From Selaginella tamariscina (lineage: Eukaryota > Streptophyta > Lycopodiopsida > Selaginellales > Selaginellaceae), in contig PUQB01000009.1 of assembly GCA_003024785.1 (NCBI GenBank), positions 525,001-589,000 on the forward strand: DNA of 64,000 nt, in the 5' to 3' direction. The first letter of the stretch is position 1. Each line of letters begins with the position of its first letter. A program made the translations under genes and the position numbers. Shown here piece after piece: positions 62,224 to 64,000 of this stretch. The notes beneath the pieces were generated by a model, which was not told where the DNA came from, did no database searches, and was given only the letters and a program-made list of their open reading frames with translations.

Positions 62224-62960
62224 CACCACACACATATATAACACATATATATATGAGAGAGGAAAGAGAGAGATACACAAACACACGTGAATATATATCC
62301 ATGCAATTTCAATGGTCAAGATATGCTTGTTAAATGTATAAAAACTGACTATCAACCAATATGACATACTATTTATATGTTAATATATTATAAAGTATAT
62401 TTTTAACTGTTAAAAATATTAATTAAATATATTATAATTTATAACTCTTAATTCGAATCTATAACTTAATTTTTAATTTCGATTGGATATAGATTTTACA
62501 TAAAGCGTTCCTTTCAAATAGCAAACGAGTTTGTGCAGGTTTTCCTTTGGCTACTCTAAGGAGAGTCATTCTTTTAATGTTCCATAAGCCAGTTCAGTGC
62601 AACTGAGCGACAGAGGACGTCCATGTTGGCCATACCACTATGCCACCCTCGTTCCCCCTGTAGCCTTTTTTTTCTGATCAAAATTGAATCCAATTCTCTA
62701 GTCTATGATCCGATGTGTCATCTGAACACCGGCTGAACTTGGTGAGCATTGGAAGATAAAAGCTGCAAGGGCATAGCTATACATTTAACATACATAAAAA
62801 TAGTAACTATATTTATATGAACACGCGCATGTTCACACACACACACATGATCAATAACCATAGGCAAATCGATCAAGGTGTGGCCTTTTTTTATAATGCC
62901 TTTTCTTTCCCTTTTAGGGTATAAAATAAGGCTCACCTGCTACTAATAAGGATTGGGTAA
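61640..62960 (+). repeat. Duplicated unit C, upstream part
   Basis: Counterpart of 56040-57720: the same order of conserved segments, here interrupted by the long CT/TA tract at 62137-62222. It leads directly into protease copy C. Confidence 0.65.
62137..62222. repeat. Long polypyrimidine (CT)n tract followed by (TA)n
   Basis: CCCT runs, then about 28-30 CT units, then TA units. An uninterrupted pyrimidine/purine mirror of about 70 nt, able in principle to form triplex DNA. Confidence 0.9.
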
Positions 62961-62961
62961 C

Positions 62962-63930
62962 ATGACCGACGACGTCAGTATTGAAACACCGGGCATTTGA
63001 GAGTAAGAAAATAAAGATTTTGTGGGATACTGGTTCTGGTTTCGATTTCATATCGGAGGCGCTTGTTTGTGAATTGGGGCTTGCTACAGAGCCTTATTTA
63101 AATAAAATAAGGGAAATACAGTTTAAAGTAGATAGAACTTGCACAGTAGAATATTCATTGGGAATTTAAAGAGACAAGAGTTATTGGTATGTGAAATACG
63201 TAACTATGATATGATATTAGGAAACCCGTGGCTACACGAGCACCGTCCAAGAATCAACTTTGTCACCCGAAATGTCACCTTCTATTAACTACTCATTTGA
63301 ATATCCGTATGGAGGTGTGAAAAAGTCATTACCTAATAAGTCTAAGAACCATAGCGCGTGTGCAACAAAGTACAAGCTTAACAACGATATTGCGTGTGCA
63401 ACAAAGTCCAACGTCGTTCATGCTGTTGTTCGATTGGACGGACCACAAGCGCCTGTATTTGCCGTGGCCATCTGGGACACTGGTATTGGCCGTGACTTGG
63501 TGTCTGAAATTTTGTGGAAAAGTTGGGCTTACCCACAACCACAAGCAAGAAATCTGTTTCGAAAGTTTCTATGGACCAAAACATAGCACGAAAACTGTGC
63601 GTCTTCGCTATTATATAGGAAGCTTTTCGGAAGAGAGGACTTTCAGAGTCCTCCAAACCCCACAGGAACTGACATTTGGAATGCCTTGGCACCATTACAT
63701 TGTCCCATCAACTTTGAGACACGGCAAATGACGTTTTCTGCCGATGGGAACCAACAATATTGTATCCAGTATGATAGGGTTATGTTGATCTCTTCCAAAG
63801 TGACTTCTCCACCCCACAAAGGTGGTTTATCTTCCCCAAACCAGGTGGGGAACATAAAGCAAGCGTTGGTCTCGATTGATTCTGTTACTTGTTGCTTGTT
63901 TTTATTTCGATCTGTTTGCTTTGGATGAAG
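62962..63930 (+). mobile_element. Double retropepsin-like element, copy C (broken frame)
   Basis: The TATA-like GTATAAAATA (62920-62929) and ATG (62962) match copy A. Domain 1 carries KIKILWDTGSGFDFISEAL. Its second half, around GNPWLHEHRPRINFVTRN, lies in another frame. The linker repeat (KYKLNND, 63337-63410) is present. Domain 2 carries AVAIWDTGIGRDLVSE, then LTFGMPWHH and INFETRQMTFSADGNQQYC. Here both domains keep DTG. Frame breaks occur shortly after the ATG, after domain 1 and within domain 2. The window ends before any LTR or further pol domain could be checked. Confidence 0.65.
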
Positions 63931-63992
63931 CCTGGTTCTGTTACTTGTTGCTTGTTTTTTATTTCGATCTGTTTGCTTTGGATGAAGCCTGG
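63881..63992. repeat. 56 bp tandem duplication
   Basis: TCTGTTACTTGTTGCTTGTT through GATGAAGCCTGG occurs twice with period 56, differing by a T in a homopolymer. Copy A has a single related segment at 55688-55712 (TTTGGATGAAGCTTGGGGGA). Confidence 0.9.
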
Positions 63993-64000
63993 GGCATCGG

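Overview
The window is nuclear DNA from a land plant. It has plant-restricted families (WRKY, FRIGIDA-like, many pentatricopeptide-repeat proteins, MATH-BTB/BPM, F-box/MYND), spliceosomal introns, a nuclear-type tRNA-Ala and very AT-rich spacers. The NMYGKCG-type PPR motifs, the clustered PPR genes and a class of 47-60 nt introns point to a lycophyte such as Selaginella. That assignment is an inference.

Layout. 0.7-3.2 kb: P-class PPR gene (+). 3.9-5.4 kb: F-box/MYND protein (-). 5.4-10.3 kb: no convincing gene, but a ~190 bp tandem array (7.77-8.56 kb) and a perfect 14 bp inverted repeat (9.03 kb). 10.3-17.7 kb (-): a compact block with an NDUFAF3/Mth938-like mitochondrial protein, the PP1 inhibitor PPP1R11/INH3 and exportin-2 (CAS/XPO2). 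17.8-22 kb: AT-rich desert. 22.1-24.6 kb: MATH-BTB protein (-). 25.6-29.8 kb: two PLS-type PPR genes in tandem (+). 30.1-32.0 kb: two tandem paralogues with an HMA domain, a proline-rich stretch and a Cys-rich tail (-). 32.4 kb: tRNA-Ala(UGC). 32.7-33.7 kb: organellar ribosomal protein bL20 (+). 33.8-35.9 kb: a fourth PPR gene (-). 36.8-39.6 kb: FRIGIDA-like protein (-). 40.0-42.2 kb: an intact, unrecognised 162-residue acidic protein gene, followed up to 48.65 kb by decayed copies of its exons. 49.7-52.3 kb: mitochondrial cysteine desulfurase NFS1 (-). 52.4-54.0 kb: group IIb WRKY factor (-). 54.7-64 kb: a repeat-driven region with full and truncated copies of an element encoding two retropepsin-like domains in a row, without gag, reverse transcriptase or integrase.

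No single pathway unites the window. Several genes are housekeeping genes for mitochondria or nuclear transport (NFS1, NDUFAF3-like, XPO2, probably bL20), and many carry telo-box-like AAACCCTAA motifs just upstream. PPR proteins usually process organellar RNA.

Caution: about 20 single-base frame disruptions interrupt otherwise well conserved exons, many in short homopolymers. They hit single-copy essential genes, so I read them mainly as uncorrected long-read assembly errors and annotate those loci as genes. Exon coordinates come from splice motifs and frame continuity by eye. No alignment or search was run.
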